DNA of 64,000 nucleotides from Lysobacteraceae bacterium SCN 69-320 (GTDB lineage: Bacteria; Pseudomonadota; Gammaproteobacteria; Xanthomonadales; Rhodanobacteraceae): positions 124,001-188,000 of the forward strand of contig MEFP01000012.1 of NCBI GenBank assembly GCA_001725155.1, given 5' to 3'. The translations under genes and the position numbers were made by a program. The notes below the pieces were generated by a model that had not been told where the DNA came from, searched no databases, and was given only the letters and a program-made list of their open reading frames with translations. Numbering within the stretch: position 1 is the first letter of the stretch; the number at the start of each line of letters is the position of its first letter. This document shows positions 49,392 to 59,976 of this stretch, piece by piece.

Positions 49392-49534
49392 GTTGCGCCA
49401 TCATGACGCTTTAGTTTCTTTGTAGATATGTTCTAAGTTGCCGTTTCGCGTCGTTTGTCGTTGATAATGGCATGCATGACTGACGATGGCCGGGCGGATC
49501 AGGGCGCCCCGGTCCATCTGGCGGGGAGAACGCA

Positions 49535-50548
49535 ATGGCCGACGTGGACGACCTGATGATCGGCACATCGGACAGTCTCGAAGCCGCCGTGCGGGTATTG
49601 CGGCGCTACGCCGACTGCGACGCGCCGGTGCTGATCGAAGGCGAGACCGGTACCGGCAAGGAACTCGCGGCGCGGCGCATCCACTACGGCGGCGCGCGGC
49701 GCGGACGTCCCTTCGTTCCGGTCAACTGCGGTGCGCTGCCGGAAACGCTGATCGAAAGCGAACTGTTCGGCCATCGGCGCGGCGCTTTCACCGACGCGCG
49801 CGTATCGCGCGCAGGCCTGGTCGATCATGCCCGCGGCGGCACGCTGTTCCTCGACGAGGTCGACGCGCTGTCGGCGAAAGGACAGGTGACCTTGCTGCGC
49901 TTCCTGCAGGACCAGCGCTACCGGCCGGTCGGCGAAAGCGAATCCATGCAGGCCGACGTGCGCGTCGTCGCGGCCACCAATGCGTCGATCGAGGCGCTCG
50001 TGCGCGAAGGGCGCTTCCGGCATGACCTCTACTACCGGTTGAGTCCCCTGTGCGTGCGTCTGCCGCCGCTGCGCGACCGCGGCGGCGACGTGGCGCTGCT
50101 CGCGCGGCACTTTCTCGGCCAGGCCGCGCGCCGCATGGGCGCGGCGGCCAAGTGCTGGTCCGGCGAGGCGCTCGCGCTGTTGCAGGCCCATGCCTGGCCC
50201 GGCAATGTGCGCGAACTGGAGAACGTGGCCCTGCGTGCATTCCTGCTTGCCGCCGGCAGCGAGGTCGGCGCGGCCGAGCTCGCTGCCGCGCTGCCGGCAC
50301 TGACCTGCGCGCGGGCCGCGCCGCCGGCCGAGGATGCGACAGGCGCATCCTTCACCCAGGCCAAGGCGCATGCGATCGCGTCGTTCGAGCGTAATTACCT
50401 GATAGAACTGATGCGCCGCTGCAGCGGCAACGTCACCCAGGCTGCGACCCTGTGCCGCACCGAGCGGCGTCAACTGGGCAAGCTGCTGAAGAAGCACGGC
50501 CTGGCCGGCGAAACGTTCCGCGACTCCGGCTTGCGCGCACCGGTATAG
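49535..50548 (+). CDS. Sigma-54-dependent activator (AAA+ and Fis-type HTH; no N-terminal sensor domain)
   Basis: 'LIEGETGTGKELAARRIH', 'ESELFGHRRGAFTDARVSRAG', 'GGTLFLDEVDAL', 'WPGNVRELENV', C-terminal Fis-like helix-turn-helix. Confidence 0.9.
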   Translation: MADVDDLMIGTSDSLEAAVRVLRRYADCDAPVLIEGETGTGKELAARRIHYGGARRGRPFVPVNCGALPETLIESELFGHRRGAFTDARVSRAGLVDHARGGTLFLDEVDALSAKGQVTLLRFLQDQRYRPVGESESMQADVRVVAATNASIEALVREGRFRHDLYYRLSPLCVRLPPLRDRGGDVALLARHFLGQAARRMGAAAKCWSGEALALLQAHAWPGNVRELENVALRAFLLAAGSEVGAAELAAALPALTCARAAPPAEDATGASFTQAKAHAIASFERNYLIELMRRCSGNVTQAATLCRTERRQLGKLLKKHGLAGETFRDSGLRAPV

Positions 50549-50804
50549 CGCCGCCGGCACCGTCCGGGCGGAATTTGGCCCACGCCCAGGCATGACGCGC
50601 AGGCTTCATAAATAGATAAATGTGCATTTGTTTCACGCCAGGCCTCTTTGTACCGGTCGGCCGCACAATGACCGTTGCCCCGGGCGCAGCCCTAACCTGG
50701 ACGCCACGGTCTCCCGCGCCCCCAACCGCAACATGCCCGCCCGGTGACAATCGCCGGCCGCCAAATCCGCTAACCCGGTATCCCCGATCGAGCGGAGAAT
50801 CGGC

Positions 50805-53800
50805 ATGCGCGCCCGTCCCCCCGTCATCACTGGCGTCCGGATCCTGTTGTGCCTGTTGTCGTCCCTGGGGCCGGCCGCCTCCGCGGCGGCGGCGGATTTT
50901 CGCCGCGGTCCCGACCTCGCGGCGGCGCGTTCCAGTCATGCCGCGGCCTTGCTGCAGGACGGCCGCGTGCTCGTCGCCGGCGGTTCGGCAGCAGCTGCGG
51001 CCTGGACCACCGAACTGTATGACCCCGTGCAGCACCGCTGGCAGAGCGGTCCCGCCCTCGGCCAGGCGGAAGCCGCCGCCACGCTGACGACCTTGCAGAC
51101 CGGCAAGGTGCTGCTCGTGGGGCAGGGCCGGCAACTGTTCGATCCGCTGACGAGCACCTGGAGCGCACCGGCGGCGGCAGTGACGCCGCATCGCCGGCAT
51201 ACCGCGACCGTGCTCGCGACCGGACAGGTGCTCGTCGCCGGCGGCGAAGGACGCTTCGGCGGCGAAACGGATGCGCTGGAATGGTATGACCCGGTCAACG
51301 ACAGCGCGACCTACTGGGGCCGTCTGAATCAGGCACGCAGCAGTCATGCGGCCGTGCGGCTGAACTCGGGCAAGGTGCTGTTTGCCGGCGGGCGCGGTTC
51401 CGGCGCGACGCTGGCCAGCGTGGAAGTGTTCGATCCGCAGTTGAACTACACCGAGCTCGGTCCGGGCAGCCTGCTTGCCGCGCGCAGCGGCTTCAGCCTG
51501 ACCCTGCTGCCCGGCGGCAAGGTGCTCGCCGCAGGCGGCAACGACGGCATGGCGAATCTGGCCAGCGCCGAAATCTACGACCCGGCCAGCGGCACCTGGC
51601 AATGGGCCGGCGGCATGAGCGTGCCGCGCAGCGGCCATGCGGCAACCTTGCTGCCCGACGGCCGGGTTCTGGTCAGCGGCGGCGAAACCGCGCCGGGTAC
51701 GGCAGCGGCCACTGCGGAAATCTACGATCCGGCCAGTGGCGGCTGGTCGAGCGCCGGCAGCCTGGCCGTCGTGCGCGCCGGCCATGCGGCCGTGCTGCTG
51801 CCCAGCGGTTCGGTAATGCTGGCCGGCGGCACCGGCAGCGCGGCCGCGGCAACGAGTTCGGAATGGTTCGATCCGGCCGTCCCGCTGGCCCGCTTCGACA
51901 GCCTGCTGCAGAGCCTGCGCACCGGCGCCGTCGCGACCTGGCTGCCGCCGGGCAAGGTGCTGTTCGGCGGCGGCGGCATGAACAACGACTACAACACCTT
52001 CGCCGATGTCTTCGATACCGCGACGTCGGGCTGGTCAGGCATCAATCTGGTCGCCGGGCGCACGCGGCACACGCAGACCTTGCTCGGCAACGGCAAGGTC
52101 CTGCTGGCCGGCGGCCTGTACTTCGGCACGCCGACGGCCCACAGCGAACTGGTCAGCGGACAGACGTCGAGCAGCACCGCCGCAGCGCCGATGCTGACCG
52201 CGCGCGCCGCGCATACGGCGAGCCTGCTGGCCGACGGCAGCGTGCTCGCCGTCGGCGGCTACGGCAGCGACGGCGCCGCCATCGCAGCGGCCGAACGCTA
52301 TCGTCCGGGACTGAACAGCTGGACCGCCTGCGCCGCGCTGAACACGCCGCGGGCCGATCACACGGCCACCCTGCTCGACGACGGCCGCGTACTCGTCAGC
52401 GGCGGCCGCGATGCGGCAGGGCAGGTGCTCGACAGCGCGGAGCTCTACGACCCGGCGACCGACCTCTGGACGACGGTCGCAGCGACCGGGGCCGCACGCC
52501 AGCGCGCGACGGCAACCTTGCTGCGCTCGGGCGCCGTGCTCGTCACCGGCGGCAGCGACGGCGCCGACCTCCCGCTCGCTCGCGTGGACCTGTTCGACCC
52601 ACGCACCTCGACCTGGCGCCGCGGCGCGGATCTGGCGCTGCCGCGCGTGCTGCATTCGGCCACCTTGCTGCCGTCCGGGCAGGTGCTGGTCGCTGGCGGC
52701 CGGTCCGGTCCCGGCGGCGGCCTGCGCGAGGTGGAAATCTATTCACCTGAGTTCGATCGCTGGACGCCTGCGCCGCTGCTCACCGTGCTGCGCGCCGGGC
52801 ATTCGGCGCTGTTGCTGCCGTCCGGCGACGTGCTGATCGCCTTCGGCTACGGCAACAACTGGGTGCCGCTGCTGGAGCGCTACGATCCCGGCCTGGCACC
52901 GGATCCCGCGCGCCAGCCGCGGCTGTATTCGGCCGACCTGCTGGCCGGCAGCCACGGCACCTTGCGCGCGACCGGCAGCGGTTTGCGGCCGGCCGCGACC
53001 GCCGATTCGGGCAGCGGCGCCGGCGCCGCCAGCAATCTGCCGCTGCTGCAGCTGCAGCGCATCGACAACGGCCAGATGCGCTTCATCGCCGCCGATGCCG
53101 CGCTGCCGTTCAGCGACAGCCTGTTCGCCGGCCGGCCGCGCGATTTCGCGAATTTTCCGGCCGGCCCGCTGCTTGTACGCGCCTGGGTCAACGGCATTCC
53201 GGGCGCCGCGCTGCAGACCACGCAGGCCAGCGTGCCGGCGGCGACGGCGCCGCCGCAGGCCGGCGGCGGCGTGCGGCGCGCCACGGTCACGTTCGTGCCG
53301 CCGAACGACGACGGCGGCGCGCCGATCAGCGGCTATCGCGTGAGCGCCGTGCCCGGCGCCGCGCTGCGGACCTGCCTGGCGCCCTGCAGTACCGTGGATT
53401 TCGAGGATCTGTCGCCGGGCACCTATACGTTCACGGTCAGCGCCGTAAACCTCGCCGGCGCGGCGGCACCATCGGCGCCGAGCAACAGCGTCGTGGCGCA
53501 GGCGCGCGCAACGGTGACCCTGGGCAGCGGCGAGAATCCCGGCGCCTACGGCAGTCCCGTCACGTTCACAGCGAGCGTCGCCGGCGAGGCCCCCGGTGGT
53601 ACGGTCACGTTCCGCGCCGACGGCACCGTCCTGTGCGCCGACGTCGCGCTGGCCGCCGCCATCGCGACCTGTTCGACCGATGCGCTCGCCGGCGGCCTGC
53701 ATGCGATCGTTGCGAGCTATGCCGGCGATGCGGGCAATACCGCGGCGGAATCCGCCACCCTGTATCAGCAGATCGACACCGCCGCCTCGCAGGCGGCGCT

Positions 53801-54437
53801 GAGCAGCTCGGCCAATCCGAGCCGCTACGGCGACAGCGTGGTGCTGACGGCCACGATCACGGCACGCTGGCTCGACGGCCATGTCGACTTCCACGACGGT
53901 GCGACACCGCTGTGCCTGCAGGTCGCGCTGAGCAGCGGCATCGCGCGCTGCAGCGTGAACGATTTCGTCGTCGGCACCCACGCGATCACCGCGCGCTACG
54001 GCGGCGACGGCGACACCGGCGCCTCGGTGTCGTTCGCACTCGCGCAGCAGGTGCTCGCGCTGCCGACGACGACCAGCGTCGCTACGCCCTGCGGCCGCGC
54101 GTTCAGCGCGAACCAGCCGTTCACGCTGCAGGCGACGATCACCGCCACGCCGCTCGGCGGCACGCCGGCCGGGCAGGTGGATTTCGTTGCCGACAGCGGC
54201 GCCACCCTGTGCACGGCGGTGCCGCTGGTCGGCGGTGCGGCGAACTGCACGACCACGGCCCTCGCTGCGCCGGCCGGGCAGGGCCAGGGCGTCGTCGCGA
54301 TCCGCGCGCGCTACAGCGGCGACGCGATCAATGCCGGTGGCAGTTCGCCGGACCTGACCGTGACCGTGCTCGATCCCGCCGACGTGCTGCTGCGCAGCGG
54401 TTTGGAGGCCGCAGTGCCGGGGTGTCCGGCGCGCTAG
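50805..54437 (+). CDS. Secreted Kelch-repeat protein with fibronectin III-like and Ig-like domains
   Basis: Signal peptide, many 'GRVLVAGG....A.AE.YDPAS..W' Kelch repeats, then 'PPNDDGGAPISGYRVSAVPG' (Fn3) and repeated 'VTFTASVAGEAPGGTVTFRADG' Ig-like units. Confidence 0.85.
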   Translation: MRARPPVITGVRILLCLLSSLGPAASAAAADFRRGPDLAAARSSHAAALLQDGRVLVAGGSAAAAAWTTELYDPVQHRWQSGPALGQAEAAATLTTLQTGKVLLVGQGRQLFDPLTSTWSAPAAAVTPHRRHTATVLATGQVLVAGGEGRFGGETDALEWYDPVNDSATYWGRLNQARSSHAAVRLNSGKVLFAGGRGSGATLASVEVFDPQLNYTELGPGSLLAARSGFSLTLLPGGKVLAAGGNDGMANLASAEIYDPASGTWQWAGGMSVPRSGHAATLLPDGRVLVSGGETAPGTAAATAEIYDPASGGWSSAGSLAVVRAGHAAVLLPSGSVMLAGGTGSAAAATSSEWFDPAVPLARFDSLLQSLRTGAVATWLPPGKVLFGGGGMNNDYNTFADVFDTATSGWSGINLVAGRTRHTQTLLGNGKVLLAGGLYFGTPTAHSELVSGQTSSSTAAAPMLTARAAHTASLLADGSVLAVGGYGSDGAAIAAAERYRPGLNSWTACAALNTPRADHTATLLDDGRVLVSGGRDAAGQVLDSAELYDPATDLWTTVAATGAARQRATATLLRSGAVLVTGGSDGADLPLARVDLFDPRTSTWRRGADLALPRVLHSATLLPSGQVLVAGGRSGPGGGLREVEIYSPEFDRWTPAPLLTVLRAGHSALLLPSGDVLIAFGYGNNWVPLLERYDPGLAPDPARQPRLYSADLLAGSHGTLRATGSGLRPAATADSGSGAGAASNLPLLQLQRIDNGQMRFIAADAALPFSDSLFAGRPRDFANFPAGPLLVRAWVNGIPGAALQTTQASVPAATAPPQAGGGVRRATVTFVPPNDDGGAPISGYRVSAVPGAALRTCLAPCSTVDFEDLSPGTYTFTVSAVNLAGAAAPSAPSNSVVAQARATVTLGSGENPGAYGSPVTFTASVAGEAPGGTVTFRADGTVLCADVALAAAIATCSTDALAGGLHAIVASYAGDAGNTAAESATLYQQIDTAASQAALSSSANPSRYGDSVVLTATITARWLDGHVDFHDGATPLCLQVALSSGIARCSVNDFVVGTHAITARYGGDGDTGASVSFALAQQVLALPTTTSVATPCGRAFSANQPFTLQATITATPLGGTPAGQVDFVADSGATLCTAVPLVGGAANCTTTALAAPAGQGQGVVAIRARYSGDAINAGGSSPDLTVTVLDPADVLLRSGLEAAVPGCPAR

Positions 54438-54507
54438 CGCCGGCGCGGTCCCGATGCGGACGCTCTGCCGGGTGGACAAGCCGCGCGGCACGCGCCAGAT
54501 TGCGGCG

Positions 54508-56010
54508 ATGACGAATCCCCGATCGACTTACGCGCAGCGGCTCGCGCAGCGACTCGTGCCGTCCGGTTTCGTCGCGGTACAGCGCGACGGCAGGCTCTGG
54601 CTGCGCTATCCCGACGGCTACGACTCCGAAGTCATGCCGGACGGCAGTCTGCACAGCGACGACGACATCGAAGCCACGGCACGCACCCTGGAAACCCTGG
54701 CCCGGCGGCGCGCGGTTTCCCTCGCCGTCCTGAGCATGGCCTGCGATCTGAGCGGATACGACCTGGAGGCCGGCACGGACGGGGTGTGGGCGCTGTGCCA
54801 AGGGGGCGCGTCCAGCGTGGTGTCCGTGGGGTGGACCCTGACGGCCGTGCTGCGCGAGGGCGAGCCCGAGGTCGTGCTTGCCGGGTATCTGCGCGGAACC
54901 GGCGCTTTTCCGGTCGCCGGCAACACGCTTGCTCGCGCATTTGCAATGGACCGGATTCACGTCTGCGCTTCACCGCCGATGGCGGCCCCACGACAGACGT
55001 TGCCGCCCAGCGAACCGTTGCCCCCAGTCGCCGCAGCCGACGACGGCGACGACGCGGCGATGGACGCCTGGTGCGATCGCCAGCTCAACCGTCTGCGCGA
55101 GCGTCTGAAGCGGCCCTGGTTCAACTACATCGCGGAGTTCGGCGCGCTCTGGTACCGCGGCGAGGGTGACTGGATCACGCACGAGGAACTGGTGGAATGC
55201 GCGCAGGCCAGCCTGCAGGCCAGAGCCTGTCCCGGCCATGCCCTGCATTGCCTGCTGCTGCTCGGCCGCGAGGACTATCGTCCGGCGGCGCTGGCCGCCT
55301 GGGACCAGTGGTCGGGCCGCGGCGATGGAGACGTCATGGGCTTCGACGACCTGGCGGCGCTGCTGTATGCGGAGCGGGAAGATGCGCGGGACATGATTCA
55401 TGAACTGGACAATTTTCATGTGCGGCGGGCCGTGCGCGCCGGCCAGTTCAATGCGCTGCATATGGCGAGGGCGGAATTCCTGAGGAACCTCGCGGCGTTC
55501 CGGCGCAGCGTCGGCGACGACGAACGCTGGAACGCTTTCCTGGATCTGGTCCAGCCGCTGGTCCGGGAAGGCCTGTTCCTGCTGCCGATGTTTCTCGATC
55601 CCGACGAGATCGAAACCTTGCATGTCCTGACCCTCGCGATGGCGCGCCGGCCGCCGGCCGAGGATGCCTGGCGTTTCATCCACGACACCTTGTCGCTGGC
55701 CGCGCCGCTGGGCTGGAAGGACGTGGCGGAATGCTTCGTCGCGCTGCCGCGCTGGCGCAACGCGATCCTCGGCGACGACAACGCGCCAGGCTATTGCGAC
55801 GGTGACGTCACGACGGGATGTCTCGCGCTGAGCCTGGTCTGCCCGCAGATCGCCAGGCATGCGATCGTCCGGAGCGCCTTTCTCCGATACCAGGCGCGTC
55901 CCGGCAAACGAAGAAGGTACGAGGAAAACGCCGATGCCATTGCGGTGGCCTGGTGGCGCTGTCGCGCGGCCGGCAAGGCGGCTGTCGTGGGAGCTGCGGC
56001 CGGCCTCTGA
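54508..56010 (+). CDS. Hypothetical protein
   Basis: ATG 54508; 500-aa ORF with natural protein composition, no recognised domain. Confidence 0.6.
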   Translation: MTNPRSTYAQRLAQRLVPSGFVAVQRDGRLWLRYPDGYDSEVMPDGSLHSDDDIEATARTLETLARRRAVSLAVLSMACDLSGYDLEAGTDGVWALCQGGASSVVSVGWTLTAVLREGEPEVVLAGYLRGTGAFPVAGNTLARAFAMDRIHVCASPPMAAPRQTLPPSEPLPPVAAADDGDDAAMDAWCDRQLNRLRERLKRPWFNYIAEFGALWYRGEGDWITHEELVECAQASLQARACPGHALHCLLLLGREDYRPAALAAWDQWSGRGDGDVMGFDDLAALLYAEREDARDMIHELDNFHVRRAVRAGQFNALHMARAEFLRNLAAFRRSVGDDERWNAFLDLVQPLVREGLFLLPMFLDPDEIETLHVLTLAMARRPPAEDAWRFIHDTLSLAAPLGWKDVAECFVALPRWRNAILGDDNAPGYCDGDVTTGCLALSLVCPQIARHAIVRSAFLRYQARPGKRRRYEENADAIAVAWWRCRAAGKAAVVGAAAGL

Positions 56011-56244
56011 GGCGCGCGCCGCCGTGCCCGCGGCAGGGCCGCTGCGGGCCGTCGCCGCGATCAGCCCGCTTCGCGCCTGACGCGAAACAGCCCTCGAAAG
56101 GATCAAAGGCGCGCCATGAAAATTTCTGATGGGCCGATGAATTAATTTATTGGTAAAACGTATAGAAAAACAGATTAATAATATTTCCCATGTCTCCGAT
56201 CGGGCGTATCGTGCGCCGGACCGATCACCCAACGGAGAACCTCC

Positions 56245-58521
56245 ATGCAGGCAGGATCGCAGTCGCAGTGGTTGCACGCGTCGCTCGTCGCCGGATGTAT
56301 CGGCCTCTGCAGCGTCTTGTGGGCAGGACCGGCGAGAGCCGGCACGGAGGAGCCGATCGCCTATATCGGCCATGGCGCGTTCTTCGAGGCGTCCGGCCGG
56401 CAGATCACGCCGACGCAGCAGTTCGTCGCCGAGGCACAGGCCTGGTACCGGGCCGACCTGACGCAACGCCTCGACGGCAGCAAGGCTTTCGACTTCGCGG
56501 CGTTCGAGCGCGACCTGTTCGACGGTGTGCCGCCGCAGGGGCAGGCGCGGCTCGTGTTCGAACAGCGCGCGCTGGAATGGCTGTATGCGAACTCGGCGCG
56601 GCAGAAGAACGACGACCGCACGCTCGGCAAGCTGCGCGCGCTCGATTTCGCGTTGACATTCGAGATGCGCGAACGCGTCGACACGAAGGACGTCGGGCAG
56701 GGTGTACCGTTCGTGCTGCCGCCGCCGCTCGCGAAAAAGCTCGCGGCGATCCGTGCGCTGCAGGCGCAGGGCGAGGCGGGCGTCAAGACCGCGACCGTCA
56801 ATTCGGGCATCGCCTACACGAATGAATGCATCGCCGCCGGCGTGCCGATTCCGCCGTCGATCGGGGTAATGGATCCGGCCGGACTCGCGGGCTGGAAGTC
56901 GCAGGGCTTCATTCCGCAGGCGCTGCAGTTCATCGTCGGCACGCCGGCCGAACTGCGCACCTACCGCAGCACCTCGCCGCTGGGCATGTGCTATGCGCTG
57001 CCGCGCTATTCGAACAATGCAATGACGACGGTCGCGCTCGACGGCGTGATCTGCCTCAGCGAAGTCACCTCGAAGGTCTGCATCTGGGACAACCAGATGT
57101 CCGGCACGACGTTTTCGTTCGCGGCCGGCGCGCAGATTCCGATCGGCGCGCCGAACCTCGGCGTCGACCCGCTGGGCCGCTACCAGGCCGGCGGCAACGA
57201 ACTGCTCGGCGGCCAGGGCGGCATCTGCACGGACTGCCATGCCGGCGAGAATCCGTTCATCACCCACCCGAAGGCGAACCTCGGCGCGTACCTGTGGGAG
57301 AACCTCTGGCAGGTGCAGAGCCTGCCGACGTTCGCGCCGAACCGCTACGACCCGCTCGTGCCGGCGAGCTGGCCGCAGAACCAGTTCTCGCAGACCTTCG
57401 CGAGCGTACCGGCCGTATGCAGCGGCTGTCACGTCAAGTACAGCGCCGGACGGTTCCCGCACCTGTCGAACCAGCTGCCGGGCTATTGCGGCACGATCCT
57501 GCCGGGCGGCTACAACACGACGATGCCGCCCGGTGTGCCGGGCACCCAGGTCGCCGCAGCGTCGGCATTCCGCAACGCCTACTGCTTTGCGCCGCCGAAC
57601 AACACGACGGCCGATGCCGGCGACCCGCACATCACGACGACGAACGGCATCAGCTACGACTTCCAGGCCGCCGGCGAATTCGTCGTGCTGACCAACGACG
57701 ACACCGGCTTCGAAGTGCAGAGCCGCCAGTCGCCGGTGCAGACGACGTTCATCCCGCCGCCGAATCCGTATACGGGTCTGCAGAGCTGCGTTTCGCTGAA
57801 CACCGCCGTCGCCGCGCGCGTCAACACGCACCGCGTTACCTACCAGCCCGTGCGCAATACCGCCGGCAAGGAAGACATGCAGCTGCGCATCGACGGCCGC
57901 GTGACCGCGCTGACGGCGACGCCGATCCCGCTCGGCGGCGGCGCCTATGTCGCGCTCGCTGCAGCCGGCGGCGGCATGCACGTCGTGTTCTCCGACGGCA
58001 GCGACCTCGTCGCGACGCCGCGCTTCTGGGCCTCGCAGGGCTACTGGTACATCGACATCGACATCACGAACACGCCGGCGCGCGAAGGCATCGCCGGGCA
58101 TGTGCTCGCCGGCGACTGGCTGCCGCGCGCGCCCGACGGTTCGTCCTTCGGTGCCATGCCCGGCCCGCTCGCGACGCGTCACGTCGTGCTGAACCAGACC
58201 TTCGCCGATGCCTGGCGCGTCACGTCGGCGACGAGCCTGTTCGACTACGCGACCGGCACCTCCACGGCAAACTTCACCGACCGCAACTGGCCGGCACCGC
58301 CGGGGCAGGCCTGCCGCACGACCTTGCAGCCCGTGCGTCCGCCGCTGACGACGATGCAGCCGCAGCTGGCCCTGCAGGCCTGCCGCGCGGTCGAGGACGA
58401 CACGAAGCACGCCCACTGCGTATTCGACGTCACCGTTACCGGTGACGCCGACTTCGCCCGCGGTTATCTGCCGGCTGACGGCGCTGCCGGCGGTCCCGCT
58501 CGGCCCGTCGGCAAGAACTGA
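56245..58521 (+). CDS. Secreted di-haem-motif protein with a von Willebrand factor D-like domain
   Basis: Signal peptide; CTDCH (57226-57240) and CSGCH (57418-57432); 'AGDPHITTTNGISYDFQAAGEFVVLTNDDTGFEVQSRQSPV' is VWD-like. Confidence 0.8.
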   Translation: MQAGSQSQWLHASLVAGCIGLCSVLWAGPARAGTEEPIAYIGHGAFFEASGRQITPTQQFVAEAQAWYRADLTQRLDGSKAFDFAAFERDLFDGVPPQGQARLVFEQRALEWLYANSARQKNDDRTLGKLRALDFALTFEMRERVDTKDVGQGVPFVLPPPLAKKLAAIRALQAQGEAGVKTATVNSGIAYTNECIAAGVPIPPSIGVMDPAGLAGWKSQGFIPQALQFIVGTPAELRTYRSTSPLGMCYALPRYSNNAMTTVALDGVICLSEVTSKVCIWDNQMSGTTFSFAAGAQIPIGAPNLGVDPLGRYQAGGNELLGGQGGICTDCHAGENPFITHPKANLGAYLWENLWQVQSLPTFAPNRYDPLVPASWPQNQFSQTFASVPAVCSGCHVKYSAGRFPHLSNQLPGYCGTILPGGYNTTMPPGVPGTQVAAASAFRNAYCFAPPNNTTADAGDPHITTTNGISYDFQAAGEFVVLTNDDTGFEVQSRQSPVQTTFIPPPNPYTGLQSCVSLNTAVAARVNTHRVTYQPVRNTAGKEDMQLRIDGRVTALTATPIPLGGGAYVALAAAGGGMHVVFSDGSDLVATPRFWASQGYWYIDIDITNTPAREGIAGHVLAGDWLPRAPDGSSFGAMPGPLATRHVVLNQTFADAWRVTSATSLFDYATGTSTANFTDRNWPAPPGQACRTTLQPVRPPLTTMQPQLALQACRAVEDDTKHAHCVFDVTVTGDADFARGYLPADGAAGGPARPVGKN

Positions 58522-58545
58522 TCGTCGCGGAAACGGAAGAACGCT

Positions 58546-58573
58546 GCGTCGGCCGGCGATGGCCGGCCGACGC
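58546..58573. terminator. Perfect 12-bp hairpin gcgtcggccggc-gatg-gccggccgacgc between convergent genes
   Basis: Between stops at 58521 (+) and 58612 (-). Confidence 0.65.
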
Positions 58574-58611
58574 GGCGGGTACGGCCTGCGTCGCGCCGGT
58601 CGTGCCGCCGT

Positions 58612-59040
58612 TCAGAACGTAATGCGCACCGACGCGGCGCTGCGCTCGGCGTCGCCGTGAAAGACCGCTTCGATGTTGTTGCCGTCCGGATCGAGGACGA
58701 ACGCCGCGTAATACCCCGGGTGATAGCCCCGCTCCCCGGGCGCGCCGTTGTCGGTTCCCCCGTGTGCCAACGCAGCGGCGTGGAACGCGTCGACGACGTT
58801 CCGATCTTTCGCCTGGAACGCCAGATGATGGCGCCCCGTCAGCCGGCCCTGAGCAGCCTGGCTGTCAGGCGTCGAAACGAACAGTTCGTCCGCCCAGAAG
58901 AACCCCGGCCCCGTGCCGCCCATCGGAATCCCCAGGACGTCGAAGACGGCGGTATAGAACCGCTGCGAGGCGGAAAGATCAGCGACCACGAGCTGGATGT
59001 GGTCGATCAGGCGGCCGCGATGGAGTTCCTGCGTTTCCAT
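58612..59040 (-). CDS. VOC (glyoxalase/bleomycin-resistance) family protein
   Basis: 'RLIDHIQLVVADLSASQRFYTAVFDVLGIP', 'YYAAFVLDPDGNNIEAVFHG'. Confidence 0.88.
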   Translation of the reverse strand: METQELHRGRLIDHIQLVVADLSASQRFYTAVFDVLGIPMGGTGPGFFWADELFVSTPDSQAAQGRLTGRHHLAFQAKDRNVVDAFHAAALAHGGTDNGAPGERGYHPGYYAAFVLDPDGNNIEAVFHGDAERSAASVRITF

Positions 59041-59210
59041 GGTGATTTTGTCCTGTCGTAGAGCGGGGTGGCCGGAAGCGGCAGCCGCGCCGGGGACCGG
59101 CGCGTGCCCGCGACAGGATCGGATGCCGGCCGTGAGCGGCAGGTGGATGAACACGCACGCCGGACGGGACGGATCTGCGACCATCGAGGCCAGCCGCCGG
59201 ACCTGTGCGG

Positions 59211-59933
59211 TCAGCCGGCCCGGTGCCGGCGCAGCCGCTCGCCCAGCGGCGGGCTGTATTTCACGATGCACCAGAGTGCGCGCAGGCCGTCCTTCCAGCC
59301 GATCTTCTTGCCTTCCGCATAGCTGCGGCCGCGGTAGGAGACACCGACTTCCTGGATGCGGCATCCACCGCGGGCGACCTTGGCGGTGACTTCCGGTTCG
59401 AAGCCGAAGCGGTCTTCCTCGATGCGGATGGCCTGGATGATTTCGCGGCGGAACACCTTGTAGCAGGTCTCCATGTCGGTGAGCCGCAGGCCGGTGAACA
59501 GGTTCGACAGCCGGGTGAGCAGGGTGTTGGCGACGCGTTGCCGCAGCAGCATGCGCGGCGGTTCGGAGCTGCCGAAGCGGGAGCCGAAGACGACGTCGGC
59601 GCGGTCCGCCAGCAGCGGTTCGACGAGGCGCGGATAGTCGTTCGGATCGTATTCGAGGTCGGCGTCCTGGATGATGACCATGTCGCCGGTCGCCGCGCGT
59701 ATGCCGGTGCGCAGTGCGGCCCCTTTGCCCTGGTTGATCTCGTGATAGAGGATCTGCTGCACCAGCGGGGCGATCTGCGTATGCAGGATGGTCCGCGTGC
59801 CGTCGCGCGAGCAGTCGTCGACGACGATGATTTCCTTCGGTTCATAAGGCGACTGCCTCACGGCTTGGACGAGCGCGAGGATCGTTCGCTCCTCGTTGTA
59901 GCAGGGAATCACGACGGACAGTTTCATCGGCAT
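59211..59933 (-). CDS. GT2 glycosyltransferase (dolichyl/polyprenyl-phosphate mannosyltransferase-like)
   Basis: '[21 protein letters not shown]', '[16 protein letters not shown]', '[39 protein letters not shown]'. Confidence 0.92.
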   Translation of the reverse strand: MPMKLSVVIPCYNEERTILALVQAVRQSPYEPKEIIVVDDCSRDGTRTILHTQIAPLVQQILYHEINQGKGAALRTGIRAATGDMVIIQDADLEYDPNDYPRLVEPLLADRADVVFGSRFGSSEPPRMLLRQRVANTLLTRLSNLFTGLRLTDMETCYKVFRREIIQAIRIEEDRFGFEPEVTAKVARGGCRIQEVGVSYRGRSYAEGKKIGWKDGLRALWCIVKYSPPLGERLRRHRAG

Positions 59934-59976
59934 CCTTTTCTCGACGGCCTGCGCCGCGGCGCGGCGGAACCGGCGT

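Noticed and set aside
54970-58416. 1148-aa minus-strand ORF
   Set aside because: Antisense to two supported plus-strand genes and spans an intergenic AT-rich promoter; no recognisable domains.
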